Shown: positions 1-11,631 of the stretch, one piece after another | Position numbering within the stretch: position 1 is the stretch's first letter | Layout: each line of letters begins with the position of its first letter | Source of the DNA: Spisula solida | Taxonomy: Eukaryota > Mollusca > Bivalvia > Venerida > Mactridae | DNA: 64,000 nt | Reading direction: 5' to 3' | NCBI GenBank assembly: GCA_947247005.1 | Contig: OX365955.1 | Span: 41,643,822-41,707,821, forward strand | Notes under the pieces: model-generated | Databases searched by the model: none | What the model was told of the DNA's origin: nothing | Seen by the model: the letters and a program-made list of their open reading frames with translations, nothing else | Translations under genes and position numbers: made by a program

Positions 1-338
1 TCTCATTATAATTACCCAGATACGAGGAAATTCAAGTGATAAAATAACTGAAAGATAATGTCTTACACACATATCACAATTATAGTGATCTTTCAATAAA
101 TCTCAAAGACAAATAAAGAAGGTTTTATACATAGATATTAAATTATTGTGCTAATAAATTGAATCTCGGTTTTGTTTTGTCCACTTTATAGATCTAGTAA
201 AAATAGGCTGCCTCGTATCATTCAAAATTGCTTGTACACTGTATCTGTTGTGGATTGTCCTTGTGGTGTGTGTCGTCCGTTTGTTATATTCTTGTCACCT
301 GGTTCTTGCTCCGTTTTAGTTTGACTGACAGGGTGGTT

Positions 339-497
339 GAATGTCGTGCTTTTTGTAGTTGCTAGTCTTTTGCGTTGGGAATTGTCGTGCTTTTTGTTGT
401 TGCTAGTTTTTTGCGTTGGGCATTGTCGTGCGTTTTGTAGTTGCTAGTTTTTTGCGTTGGACATTGTCGTGTTTTTGTACTAGCTTTTGATGTTGGT
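339..497. repeat. 41-bp minisatellite (VNTR), about 3.9 copies
   Basis: Head-to-tail copies of a roughly 41-bp unit built around atgtcgtgctttttgtagtt followed by gctagttttttgcgttggg. The last copy is degenerate. The paralogous tract at 25892 has about 1.9 copies and the one at 61636 about 3.9, so copy number differs between duplicated modules. Confidence 0.9.
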
Positions 498-1196
498 AAT
501 TGTATGTGTCATTTTGAGCAAAGTTGGAAATTGTCTGTGCCATTTTAGTTCTTCGAGACGCGTCTAGTTTTAACACACGTTTCAACAATCCCACCATGTT
601 TTTACTGTCTGAAACCACTTTTATTCCTACACCGCCAATAGACGACACCACCTAAGCGAAAGTAAACCGGCCGGTCAGCCAACAATTGCGTAACTTTCGC
701 ATATATTATATTTACAGCTATATCACACTCAATATAGAGTTTATCCAATGATCGACGGTCGTAAGCAGAATTTCAGCGCGCGGTCTTTATTCGATTCAAA
801 ATCAATGTTATTGTAACCGTATGTGAGAGTTGACAGAATATTTAACGTTTATGGGGTTCAACCTGATCGCTAACTGACTATAAGAAATGTAATTGTCACT
901 AAATGAGACGCCAGTAACTGTCATTAAGGTAGTACAGGGTGTTTCAAAATATATGTTATATATGTTTCAAAAGGAATCGTTATAATAACTTGGGTACTTG
1001 AGCTACATTCATGATAAATACATTATAAGAAAGGGTATATAAAAAAATAATTATGTTGTATACATTTTATGTAAATAAATCATAACTGCCCCGTTGTCTA
1101 GCAACAATCTATTTATTCAAATAAAATTTATTTTATTGATTATAATTTTAACTCCATTCTCTTTAAAATTGAGATTATTCAAATGTTTTATTGCTA

Positions 1197-1202
1197 CATG
1201 TA
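1197..1202. other. CATGTA micro-insertion at a TA site
   Basis: This copy reads ttgcta-catgta-tattaatttt. The sister copies near 26660 and 62505 read ttgctatat without the six bases. It is one of at least thirteen such events in the window and is interpreted as a transposon excision footprint. Confidence 0.7.
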
Positions 1203-1810
1203 TATTAATTTTAAGCAACGGGAAATATCATAACACAATTACCACATGTACTTCCAAAATAGTCTTTCCTTGTATTAGGTAGGTGACAATGTCCCTCATA
1301 TTTCGTGCAAAACTTGTGGAATAACGATTTAATGACAGTAATGTAGCTATCATATTATAGGGAGTGGTTGGGGAACAGGTCGGAAATTAAGCTTGTGGAG
1401 GATTTCAATATCCGGATACTAAGAAATATGTCATTTCTGAAATTGACAGGCTTGATGGATATCAACCAATCAACGATAGTAATGAAAATGATATGTATGT
1501 ATGAGGTGTTTGTTCTTCCAGCCTATTGACTGTTTTACTAACGGACCCGACGTTTACCGTAAAGCCTGCTCAAGTCGATAAGATTTGCGTAAACGCGTTT
1601 TGTCATAGTTTATATGTTAAGTAAAATATTTAGTAACTTTGAACGGCATTTAAAAAAACGCGTCGCAGCACCAACATAGTGACTTGTCTACTATCAATAG
1701 GTGAAAAACGAAATATATATACGTACTTATGAAACACGTATGCAATGCTAGCAAATCAGAACAACACATAGCCATACCTGCGTTTATCCCAAACTTTGAA
1801 TGTAACGCTA

Positions 1811-1817
1811 CAATGTA
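1811..1817. other. CAATGTA micro-insertion at a TA site
   Basis: This copy reads acgcta-caatgta-atataaa. The sister copy near 63073 reads acgctaatataaa, and the one near 27357 also lacks the seven bases. This is the 5-nt variant (TA-CAATG-TA) of the footprint-like class. Confidence 0.65.
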
Positions 1818-2518
1818 ATATAAATAGGAATATCTGAACAGCCAAAACGAACACTAATTTGCCCATTCAACAAGCAGTTAACAAGTTCTCCATATGAGTC
1901 AGAGGATATCTGGATAGGACATGGCTATCAAGCCAGGAACCTTTACATTCACCTTTCTAATGACAACAGAATATTATTCTAACAATTGAGATATTAGGAC
2001 CATATGATGATATCTGACTGACAAATACTTACCATGCTATAATAGCGTTTCGTTTAAATCTAGTCATTGTCTCAAATTACATGTTACGCAAGGAACCTTG
2101 AATGAAATTCAAATATAATAGAATGCACATGATGAAAAGCACTTAAATCTTTGTTTGATTCTGTATATAGCACTTAAACGTGACTGTTTGCATTCCGTTA
2201 TACGAGAAGGACACCATGACGATTACTACGTTATGATTTTTATTTGTTGGCATTTTACATGCTCACTCGAAATAGGAAAGTAGTGTGTAATTTACAAAAA
2301 AACATCATCATGATTTAAATAGATGTCGGTAAGGTGTAAGGTTGGTTCGTTCTTATAACAAGGGAAGTAATTATAAATTGAACTTAATTAAGGATTCGAC
2401 TGTGGGCATAATAATAAGGAGATAATTATATATGGATGTGTATTTCAACACATTGAACTACGGGGAAGTGATACGTGAGAATGTGTTTTCCGACTGTCGT
2501 ATGTCAAGGTTTCTCATA

Positions 2519-2524
2519 CATGTA
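2519..2524. other. CATGTA micro-insertion at a TA site
   Basis: Reads tttctcata-catgta-gatattgtt. The second tandem copy near 3005 reads tttctcatagttattatt, and the copies near 28267 and 63752 also lack the six bases. Confidence 0.65.
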
Positions 2525-2542
2525 GATATTGTTACGGTTTCA

Positions 2543-2699
2543 TACGGTGGCGGATTGATGCCATGTCGTATTTTCGATTTTTCGCCACAACAATGCAAAG
2601 ATACGACAAAGTCGACTTTTTCGCATTGTTACATTTTCGCATTTTCGCTTTGTTGTGGCGAAAAAGTTAAAGTACGACATGGCATAAAACAGCCACCAT
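2543..2699. mobile_element. Hairpin (foldback) MITE, copy 1
   Basis: About 157 bp, nearly all palindromic. The left arm carries gccatgtcgta and, further in, cgccacaacaa. The right arm carries the reverse complements ttgttgtggcg and tacgacatggc, with ggtggc / gccacc at the outer ends. The core contains gacaaagtcgactttttcgc. There is no coding capacity. Related copies lie at 3030, 28295 (truncated) and 63783. Class and target duplication cannot be fixed because the copies moved with the tandem duplication. Confidence 0.8.
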
Positions 2700-3029
2700 A
2701 CCATGTCGATTACTACGTAAGGAATGGTTTGTTGGCATTTAACATGCTCACTAGAAATTGGAAAGTCGTTTGTAGTTGGCAAAAAGCATCATCATGATTT
2801 AAACAGATGCCTGTAGTGTGTAAGGTTTGTTTGTTCTTCTTATAACACGGGAAGTAATTATAAATTGTACTTAATTCAGGAATCGACTGCGGGCGTAATT
2901 ATAATCCCATGAGACAATAATTAATGGATGTGTATTTCAACACATTGAACTACGAGGAAGTGATACGTGAGAAGGTGTTTCCCGACTGTCGTAAGTCAAG
3001 GTTTCTCATAGTTATTATTACGGTTTCAT

Positions 3030-3178
3030 ATGGTGGCTGATCTATGACATGTCGTATTTTCGCTTTTTCGCCACAACAATGCAAAGATACGACAAAGTCG
3101 ACTTTTTCGCATTGTTACATTTTCGCTTTGTTGTGGCCAAAAACCGAAAATACGACATGGCATAAATCAGCCACAATA
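3030..3178. mobile_element. Hairpin (foldback) MITE, copy 2
   Basis: Same architecture as the element at 2543: tatggtggctg and acatgtcgtattttcgct on the left, ttgttgtggc and tacgacatggc on the right, ending with tcagccacaata. It is about 490 bp downstream of copy 1, inside the second tandem unit. Confidence 0.8.
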
Positions 3179-3375
3179 GTTTCTTGTCTTACACCATATG
3201 AATGAATTGTTTTTTAAAGAATTAAGTGCGGTTACTAGTTTATGTGTTATCCATTAACATTGTTGCAGTCAATTTGTTGTCGTTAAGGTATTAGCAGGAG
3301 TGAATGTCGCTGTTATCAAATATGAATTGCAACAATTGACCATTTTGTACATTAAAGCACTATGTATTACATTTG

Positions 3376-3600
3376 TCTCTTTAAATAAAGTCTTTATTAT
3401 TATTCTCTAAGCCAGAGCCAACTGGACCCTACCTCCGCAGCTTTGTCGAGTGCTAGAAGTGGTGTCTTGTGAATTCTACCCTTCATTCCCGTTGCAACCA
3501 TCATCTTCCATAATGACTGAGATAGAAAGCTCCTGCAGTTAACCTCCACTTTGAAACCCAATTCTTTAACTGTGGCTTCTTCATTCATACCAGTATTCTA
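3376..3600 (-). pseudogene. C-terminal fragment of a non-LTR reverse transcriptase
   Basis: Read on the minus strand from about 3600, one frame gives a segment with VKELGFKVEVNCRSF, then SLWKMMVATGMKG and finally AAEVGSSWLWLRE, followed by stops. The order 'FxVEVxCRGF ... lGmkG ... AAExxSxWLWl' is, to my knowledge, the extreme C-terminus of a family of non-LTR retrotransposon polyproteins common in molluscs and cnidarians. The stop is followed by aataataataaag, like a LINE 3' end. There is no catalytic domain and a stop codon lies just upstream near 3600, so it is a dead fragment. It is absent from the module copy at 25553-30250, which has a deletion here. Confidence 0.55.
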
Positions 3601-3825
3601 CTTTCTCGTTCTAGTAACACAGTTAGTTTACCCATATTCACCAGCTTTGGTATTATCAGACCACAACGTATCTGATATGATGTTTTTAAAAGACGTAACG
3701 GATTTAATTAATGCAAGTGTATACAAAACTCCAACAAATGGTGATATAGATAATAGTACCAAGACCTTAATTGGAAATCGTGACTAAGAGCATCGTGCAG
3801 GAGAAACGATCTGATTGGTTTTAAT

Positions 3826-4855
3826 AATAATTAATAATGACTTTATTTTACGAGGTTAACACATTTGCATATAAACACAATCTTCCATGCGGACCTCAAC
3901 ATATAATACATACATTTAAAATGATAGTTGCAAACATAGTAAACTAAACAGTTAAATGAAAGTAGATAACACATATTAACTAAGATGAATAATGAAAACT
4001 GTGTATAAACATGACTTAGCTATTCGAATTCATGTGTTATGATACAATGATATGATATTATCAAGTTACGAGACAATAACATACTATTTACAATGATTCT
4101 AGAACATACTTATTTTATTGGTAGTCCCTGTCTGGAAACTTCCATCTTATATACATTCTTTTGAATTATTCGAGAGGGCTTGTAATACTTATATGAAAGG
4201 GTATCTTTTCCCAAAGTATTGGTCCAGTGTAGCTTAATGACTTCCGAAAGAATTCTATTTTTGTTTTGGTTTACGAAGTAATGTTTTACTAGAAGACCTA
4301 AGGTCTGATTCTTTAACATATTTGAACTTATTTGAGATATTTTCACGACATGTTGGGATTTAAATATCTAGAGATTTGTAAATTATCATGACTTGTTTTG
4401 TATTCGACACGTTGTGGAAATGTCATCCATTTAAGTTGCTTAAAAAATCACCGGAGGGTGCATCATATGGTTTATCTAAAATTATTCTCACTGCTCTCTT
4501 TTGAAATGTTATTAAATCATCTTGTAATTTTGTGCAGCAGTTCCCCCATATTGTGTTACAATTTTCCAAGTAAGGTAAAATATAAGCTTTATAAAATAGT
4601 TTGCGAGCATGCAAGTCAAGAAAGCGTTTTATTCTTACTAGAAGATAAAGCAGGGAGTTGCACTTTTTTATTGTTTTTTTTCAACTTGAAGTTTTGAATG
4701 ACTTGTACTCCAAGGGGGTTATCATTTTTTACAATATCAAGAGGTTGATTACACATCGTTAGTTCTATGGGATTATCGTTTTTAATTTCTTTAGATAGTT
4801 TTGTTGGTGCAGAAATAACCATAGCTTTTGTTTTATTTGCATCATAGCATTATTA
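3826..4855 (-). pseudogene. Decayed LINE 3' end with reverse transcriptase C-terminal region
   Basis: On the minus strand, 4822-4616 gives ELTMCNQPLDIVKNDNPLGV, which resembles the 'NxxLxxVxxxKxLGV' stretch downstream of the reverse transcriptase active site. After a one-base frameshift near 4620-4680, 4614-4423 gives HARKLFYKAYILPYLENCN, then TIWGNC and FQKRAVRIIL, a typical Jockey/CR1-type post-RT signature. Further on, near 4440-4340, comes a WM-FPQRVEYK-like piece, and the frame at 4346-4110 ends in EVSRQGLPIK-stop. Below 3900 the sequence taacctcgtaaaataaagtc followed by att-rich tandem bases looks like the LINE 3' terminus. The YxDD-containing catalytic part is absent. It is a 5'-truncated, frameshifted copy with no function expected. 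Confidence 0.75.
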
Positions 4856-5105
4856 TTATTGCAAAGGAATAGTTCATACTACCTGACTCGAATTGGCTTT
4901 ACTTGTCTCAGAAAGTGATTTGTAGAAGCATAAACCCTTTTATTAAACTCCATGCTTACATAGACGTATCACATTTCGTACAGTCATTGCGTGAAATAAA
5001 CAGACAAGTGCTTTGAAAACGACGGACGTGTGAAACAATCCGTGCTCAAATCAATAGCAATTTAAGATACTAATTGATTTAAATTAATCAAAGATTGAAC
5101 GTTTC

Positions 5106-5277
5106 ACTTTGCCTTTGGGTGTATAAATATATAATGACCATTAAGGAATGTTAACCTTACATAATGAACACCATTGTTTGTATGCAGAGTTACGACTTTT
5201 ATATTTGCTTCTTGTAAATAATAGATTTCAGATAAACTTTTAATAGAACTTCAATCACCCAAAGGGCAATAAAGTGG
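5106..5277. mobile_element. Possible small inverted-repeat element
   Basis: cactttgcctttgggtg at 5106 faces cacccaaagggcaataaagtg near 5257, giving imperfect inverted ends about 170 bp apart. The same pair occurs near 37457 and 37610. No target duplication could be proven because no empty site is available in the window. Confidence 0.4.
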
Positions 5278-6507
5278 ATGCCTATAGAAAATGTCACATA
5301 GTTACGAATATTAGTACTAAACCATTGAACTCGGCTTTCGGGTAGTAAAGTTGTAGAGCCAATAAATTACAGTGTAGTATGTAACCATAACATTGTACGA
5401 ATGTTTCATGCCAAGCTTTAAACCGTGTTCCTTTCTGAGACCATACACTCCGTAACTTCATAATGTGTTCATTATAAGCTCAGTTTACTTTGCATTTCAG
5501 TATCCTATTAACAGATCATTTTCAAAATGAATAACATTAAGCAATGCGTAAATACACTCAACACAAGTAATTTAAGTAATCAACCAGGTTTTCGACCAAT
5601 TAGGTTTACCAAAACTGTTTATTAACGATATCATGTGTGTAATTTTGTAGGGAGAACTCATTTTAAGCTACATTACCGTAGGTTAGGGTTTAAAGGGACT
5701 GCCTCACATATTGGTGTATTGCAAAAATAAAATAAAATTCTCAAATATTCGCGTAATTTTGGTATAGTTGCCTGTATATCCCATAAACAACCACACTGAC
5801 ATCAAAAATTACTTCAGAAACCTCGGCATTTTGTAGTTATTTAGTATTTTTACATAAAAATCTACAGGTATTAATACTACTATATAACTATATAATTAAC
5901 ACTACTATTACTTAAATTGCCTGAAATTTGTTCGCATTTGATGAAAACGAATCGAAAAACGAACCATATACCTCACTGATGTTTACGCTGTAGTTTGTTG
6001 ATGTTACAATTCAATCATGTTTGAATTACATAATTCACAAAGCATGTTGGAAGGAAACTTAGCGATTTGTTTCAAGACAAAATTCTCAGTGGGCGATATC
6101 GAGAATGGTTAAAATTGCTTATCTGCACCAAATCTTTCATAAAGCAACCGTCAGTGGCTTTCTATTACAGCAATACTTGGTTAGGGTGGAAAATCACGAT
6201 ATACAAAAGTTTTAGCCCAATATGTGAGGCAGCACCTTTAAATAAAAAACAATATCCAAATATTGAAAAAAGTCCAAATTACTCATTAATATTGTGTATA
6301 CGCATTAAATAGAGGACATGTGTTGATTTTGGTGTAAGATCGAATTTTATTTCACCGAGTGGTCACAGGAAATTAATATTTTCACGACTGGCGTAGTCAC
6401 GAGTGAAAATTAAGTTCACATGTGAAATAAAATTGATCTTGCAAGATGAGTATGATACATTTCTTTCCTCAAATTATTCATGCTAAATTTGTACATGGCT
6501 TAAAGCG

Positions 6508-6645
6508 TAGGTCCCACTGAGGAATTCCTCATCGGCGACATATCTTCTCCAGATGGCCCCGATGTTTATTACAGAACCGGTCCCAAACGCCCCCCGAAGC
6601 CCCTAATGTCATCGGGAGTACATCATCGAGGCAGTGGGACCGACG
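6508..6645. mobile_element. Possible MITE with cgtaggtcccactg-type ends
   Basis: gcgtaggtcccactg on the left faces cagtgggaccgacg on the right (13 of 14 positions pair). The interior is markedly GC-richer than the flanks, with a run of c's near 6590. A second copy is at 29110-29252. In the third module copy (38054) only the right end survives because a deletion junction falls at ggactgc-agtggg. Confidence 0.45.
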
Positions 6646-7552
6646 TATAACAATGTCGCACCATAAGATCCTTGCATGTGCACCAATACAAAGTAATTAA
6701 GTTGCAGAACGTCGCCATGTCCTAATTCAAGTGTGGACACTGATCCCAGAACATTGTATTGGGATCCTATCATTGATAAGACATAGGTGTATAGAATGTT
6801 GCTGTGTCCATGGAGCTGCATAACCGACCAAAATGAGAATTGTGCCAAATGAATTATGGATAATCGGACAGCGACGTCATCAATTAAAACTTAACTAAGC
6901 TGGACTCTAACATTGAAACCATTGTTAAAATTTTACCTGTGTAATTGGATGCAGAAATTTTTACCATCGCATAGAGCGTGCGTTTTAAGTACGTGTGTGT
7001 ATTTGTTGCAAAGCATAAAAAGCAACACAGCAACAAATACAATATTAGATTGATATAAATCACCCGCGAAAGCACTGAATTTCAGAACATACATCCTTTT
7101 ATGTGTCCCGTATTGGGTATACGTTGGTGTTTTTGTTTGATTGATAATAAAATACAAATACTCAGTGAAGGCGAACGCAGTGCGGAGCACATGAAATAAT
7201 ATGTTACGTCGTTTGCGTAATGATTATACTTCACAATGTCTGCACTTTGAAAAGACACATTTTATGCCGACACATTTCAAATATCTAGAAATTCTTAAGG
7301 CGTTAGCAGCAATTTTTGCACTGGTAAGTACAATTGTGATAAAGTGGAAAATGTAAGAGTGTTTTTTTTAACATCTAACAACAACAGCCAATATTTATTT
7401 AAGCAATACACATCAACAACAATTCCGTAGAAAATCTCAACTCGTGTTTATGTGTTTCCTATTCCCTTATACAATGCCCTTGGGGTCAACTGTTGTCATT
7501 TCATCTAATTTATAAATCTTTCCTTACACTTACACATATTACATTCATTAAG

Positions 7553-7774
7553 AACATTCAATCGGTAAACATATCTATGTCAGGCAATCCGAATCTGCTT
7601 CTGACGGATTTAAGTAACCAATTCTGATCTTGGACCGCTATTAACTTTTCTGATATTTGATTGGAAGCAAGTGATATACGAATATTGACGTGTAGGAGTG
7701 TTTTGAGTGCTTGGCATTCATCTGGATGACATACTTGGCGGATCAACGAGTATAATTGTAACAGAAGTTTTTTA
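7553..7774. repeat. 215-bp direct repeat, left copy flanking module D
   Basis: The segment beginning aacattcaatcggtaaaca also starts module E at 10252, 30265, 39017 and 46161. Here it breaks after aacagaagttttttagc and continues directly into module D. The intact version at 10252 sits on the other side of D. Confidence 0.75.
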
Positions 7775-10235
7775 GCTGTCAGAAATCCTAAAACGTAGAA
7801 GTGCCCAACCAACTGCCAACAAAGAAAATTAATCAGCCCTTGTTCCAACTGTTAAAAAGCTGAATAGAAAAGTTCCAGCAAGAAAAATGGGCACCTTAAA
7901 CATGATTGCACTGTATCTGGATTACTCATTCCTTAGCGTTTTCTTCTGTCTGAAGCGGAGCATACATTTATCTCACATTTATGATTGTTATATCTCGAGA
8001 TGTCAAAGAATAATTCGTTTGCCTCCCTGAATATACACTAATTACACGGTAAACATGTGATAATGACATGAAATGGTATGTCTTGTATAAAGTAGTTAAT
8101 TTCCAGCGGTAGTTTGTATAGTATTTATAATAATCAATGGATCACAGACAGGCGCTAAATATCTTTCAACTTACAAAACAAAATGTATTATCTACGGAAA
8201 TAATTGTACGTATAGATACAACTGTCACGGAAAGATTTCAGGAAGTACAAATGTAGTTCTGATGATCAATTGTAGGTCAGAGGGTTACCTTCAGGGTCAG
8301 TATTCGCAACAATTCTACTTTATTTGTGTTTGTTAGTAAGTAAAACTACTGCTGAGTACATAATTAATATATACTTCTTTAGATGCAATTCCTCTCTACA
8401 TGTGTTAGCTTATACTTAGACATCTATATATAGCAATGTTTGTTAGAAAATTATAAAGCATTTATGTATATATTTATTGGCATACTTTCTCTGTACTGTA
8501 TATATTGTTGATTTTTCTTTTAAAAAACGGACCTCAAGAATAGGTTAAAAAGTAAGTAAAACTAAGTTTCTTCGATATACGGTTTCGGTTAAATCTTAGC
8601 TTTAATATAATTTAGCTTTAAATCTAAAAGCGATTATATATTTAAATATGAAAACAGTAAGAATTGTCAAAATAAAGATTGTGATTGTTTCATTGCTAAT
8701 AGAAAAAAGTATTTACAAAAAACTAAGACGTTTCATGAATAGGTATGTCACAAACATATTTTCTCTTGTACAAAAACATGTAGAAGAATCGATAAAAGGG
8801 TTTTGGTTAATGTTTGACGATTATTACACTTTATATAAGTAACAAAATGTTCACCATTTCACATTGCCGTTGTAGTACATTTGTATACAGATATTCAATA
8901 AGAGCACAAAGTATAGACTAAATGTAGTAGGACGTTTCGATTGTGTACACATCAAATGAACCACTCCTATTTCTCTGACATGTCATTTTAATACACTGAA
9001 CTATTATGTATACTAACCATTGTACTCAATATACACTTGACCAATGTTCTAACTACACCGACTTGAAAATTGAATATTTCTGGAACCATTGTTTTAATAT
9101 AATTCAAATGATTTATTTTTACAAAACAGTCTAAATTGATAGTGAGATTGCTTTGCATCTATTGAGCACGCACCGAAGCATGTCAGTACAATAAGGATTT
9201 TTGTTCACGTGCTAGTAAAATTAAACCCATTCCCCGCTGTAGATCGCTTCTTAGTCGTAAGTCCATTCAGGTTCGTATGTAATTTAAAATAATCACCAGA
9301 AATGTGGGTAGTTAAGACAGTGGAATATACTGGCTAATGATAATCTGGTTATCTTGCCATTGGTTTAAATTTAACAAAAAACGTTTCTTTAGATCAACAT
9401 GAAAATTTAATATAATGTCGATTCAAGGTAGGGACTAACATCATAAGTACAAACATAGTGTTTATCTCCTCTGTTAGTTCCAACCACTACACAAACGACC
9501 AATAACCCTTTCTTTAAATGGCATACTAGTAAGCCATATGATGTTATTTTGAAAGGACGATCGACTAAGAAACAATATTAACGTGGAATCGAATTACCGC
9601 CAAAAGTTCCATAGCATGCGTACAAAGAAGATGTCTTACCGTCATGCTTCGGTTTATAATTTTCCACCGACTGACTTGTAAAATCATAATACTATCGTAG
9701 ACTATATCGATTGAGACACCTTTTAAAAAAATCACAGATCCTGAGATATTTAAATTCAGTAAAGTAACAAAGTACAGGGTAATAAATTGTAATGAAAAAA
9801 TAATTGTTTTTGTAAATTATTTTCTAAACTAGGTTAACACTGATTTAATTGAAAAGAAACATAATATGGACACTTCATTTGATATTAAAATAATTGCATA
9901 CTGCGGTATGAGTTATATAGCATTGTATACGGTATTTGGTGTTGCGTGGTCTGTTATTAGGGGAAAGTCTGCGTTTCGTCGCTAATTGGTAAAGAGTAGA
10001 GTTACAATTGACGCAGGTTTAATTTGAGAATATCATCGTAAATACACACCCATAAACTAGTTAGTACGCAGATGTTAAACGATCGTAAGTGATACCATGA
10101 ACAGAGCTCTTGTCTAATATTTAATTGACAGTTCTCTCCAAAGCTACATAATAATGAGACCTACTCACTTGGCAATAACATAATGAGTAATGTGAATATT
10201 TTTGGAAGCAACTTATTATAGAATATAAAAAGATA
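7775..10235. repeat. Module D: extra copy of the first half of module I
   Basis: Starts tgtcagaaatcctaaaacg, matching 20877 and 57115, and ends tattatagaatataaaaaga, matching about 23269. It is bracketed by two copies of the 215-bp segment (7553 and 10252). No other unit in the window has this insertion. AT-rich throughout with no gene seen. Confidence 0.8.
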
Positions 10236-10802
10236 GATAGAATTCATTAAGAACATTCAATCGGCAAACGTATCAATTTCAAGCAATCTAAATCCGTTTC
10301 GGACGGATTTAAGTAACCAATTCTTATATATGGCCGCAATAAACTTGATTGCTATTTGCCAATTTGAACTTACTGATATACGAATATTGGCGTTTAGGAG
10401 TGCTTGACCTTCATCTGGATGACTTACTCGACGGATCAACAAGTATAATTAGATAAGAAGCTTTTTTGGAACAAATTACTAAATTGGTCGTGTACAATCA
10501 ACTGAACATATCATAGAATCACAATTGTACACAATGCCAAGGAGGGGCTTAGTCTGGAACATGGATCAGCCGTGTAATCTACAAACTAAACTGGTCACAC
10601 AAACTCATATAGGAAGAAGATTCAATGATGTCAACTAATGAGTAATGGCACTATAATTTGATATGACTAAAATACTATTTTATTTCAAATTAAAATATTT
10701 TCAAACATTTAATTGTACCAAATGCATCCGACCCGTATACAAAATAAACGTTATGATTAACATTTACCAAAATTCTTAATATTTTATGTACAAGACGTCG
10801 TA

Positions 10803-10808
10803 CATGTA
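10803..10808. other. CATGTA micro-insertion at a TA site
   Basis: Reads gacgtcgta-catgta-ccaagcaattg. The sister copy near 30833 reads gacgtggtacctggcaattg, without the six bases. Confidence 0.6.
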
Positions 10809-11631
10809 CCAAGCAATTGTTTAGTGTAATAAACATTACAAACGTTTTCTTTGTCAGAGGCATGGAACAAATACATTGGCAAACTCCTTTCTGTGGTATT
10901 GTTTTATCACCTAATACTATACCAAATGTCGCCATAGCTGGTTGTTTACTAAATATTGTTACAGGTGTGTATTTCATCCAAATTTCTGAGTTAAAGGGAC
11001 AAATAAATAGACAATAACACTCCTTGTTACCATGTTGGCATTAATTATCAGTAAAAACGTCGATTGTGCAGTACTAAAACAACATCTGAAAAGATATATT
11101 TTTATTTCATTTTGTCAATACAATGTTGTCCTTTTTTTAATTTCCCAAACAGCAATATTTTCTTGCAAGAGAAAATAACAAGGCATTGTATATAGAGATG
11201 TTCACACACTTCCAGCAAATAATTAAATATTGCTAATTATTGATACTAGATGCTACAATATGACGCTACAATATGATACACTGGTATTCTATGTTAGATC
11301 ATTTCAATAATGTTCTTCACATATATGAACATCATCATTTCTACGGATGGTCAATTCATTCATAAACCTAGTCAGTCGACAAATAACAATCGATCGAATA
11401 AATCTCTGTCTTTCTGGTATGATAACAGCGACAATGACAAGCATCTTGTTTTTACATCATTAATTATCTTAAGAGTAGTTGTTATAATGCAACAGACGTT
11501 AACAGATCTCCACATCAGACGAGCTATGCTTTATCATGATAATATTCACATTAGGCCAATCATAAGCAATTAAGATACTAATTAAACTTCAGTCTTATCT
11601 AGTAAAAAACTAAAAATCGGTAAATCGAGGA

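Larger units (their letters stand above)
1..3180. repeat. Module A, copy 1 of 3 (segmental duplication)
   Basis: Matches 25553-28340 and 61313-64000. It begins at the motif attacccagatacgaggaaa, found again just after 25553 and 61313. It holds a 41-bp VNTR (339-497), a putative TATA-rich stretch near 700-715, and a 490-bp tandem duplication carrying a hairpin element (2200-3180). It is visibly closer to the copy at 61313 than to the copy at 25553; for example the shared word tccttgtggtgtgtgtcgtc near 260 reads differently near 25815. No credible gene is seen. Confidence 0.85.
2200..3180. repeat. Two tandem copies of a ~490-bp unit containing a hairpin element
   Basis: Landmarks recur at a spacing of about 485-492 bp: gattactacgt at about 2221 and 2706, atggatgtgtatttcaacac at about 2432 and 2924, and the hairpin elements at 2543 and 3030. 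The module copy at 27960-28340 has only one unit. The copy from 63478 onward has one unit and starts a second at the window edge. An ATG-started 121-codon frame at 2432-2797 runs straight through the hairpin element and is judged spurious. Confidence 0.8.
3181..5736. repeat. Module B, copy 1: TE graveyard missing from unit 2
   Basis: Contains two reverse transcriptase fragments on the minus strand (3376-3600 and 3826-4855) and a small inverted-repeat element (5106-5277). Unit 2 jumps from the hairpin element at 28340 directly to the equivalent of 5737, so it lacks this block. The stretch from 4713 onward reappears at 37008-38053. Outside the named elements I see no gene. Confidence 0.75.
5737..7774. 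repeat. Module C, copy 1
   Basis: Matches 28341-30250, parts of 38054-38999, and its last 200 bp match 45946-46140. It contains a GC-richer inverted-repeat element near 6508-6645. The minus-strand frame at 6848-6609 (79 codons) is shared with 38273-38028 but is frameshifted in the copy at 29486-29301 and starts with TTG, so I do not call it a gene. The tail 7553-7770 is the first copy of the 215-bp segment that also opens module E. Confidence 0.8.

Noticed and set aside
403..651. Minus-strand frame across the 41-bp VNTR, present in three A modules
   Set aside because: There is no ATG at the start (GTG directly after a stop), the first internal ATG is lost in the copy at 26123, the C-terminus is made of minisatellite, and differences are mainly amino-acid changing.
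2432..2797. Longest frame in the window, 121 codons, ATG-started, plus strand
   Set aside because: It runs through a hairpin MITE and the tandem-unit boundary. Sister copies are interrupted. The palindrome produces open frames on both strands.
6609..6848. Minus-strand 79-codon frame in three C modules
   Set aside because: Starts with TTG, is frameshifted in one copy, and in another runs through a deletion junction.
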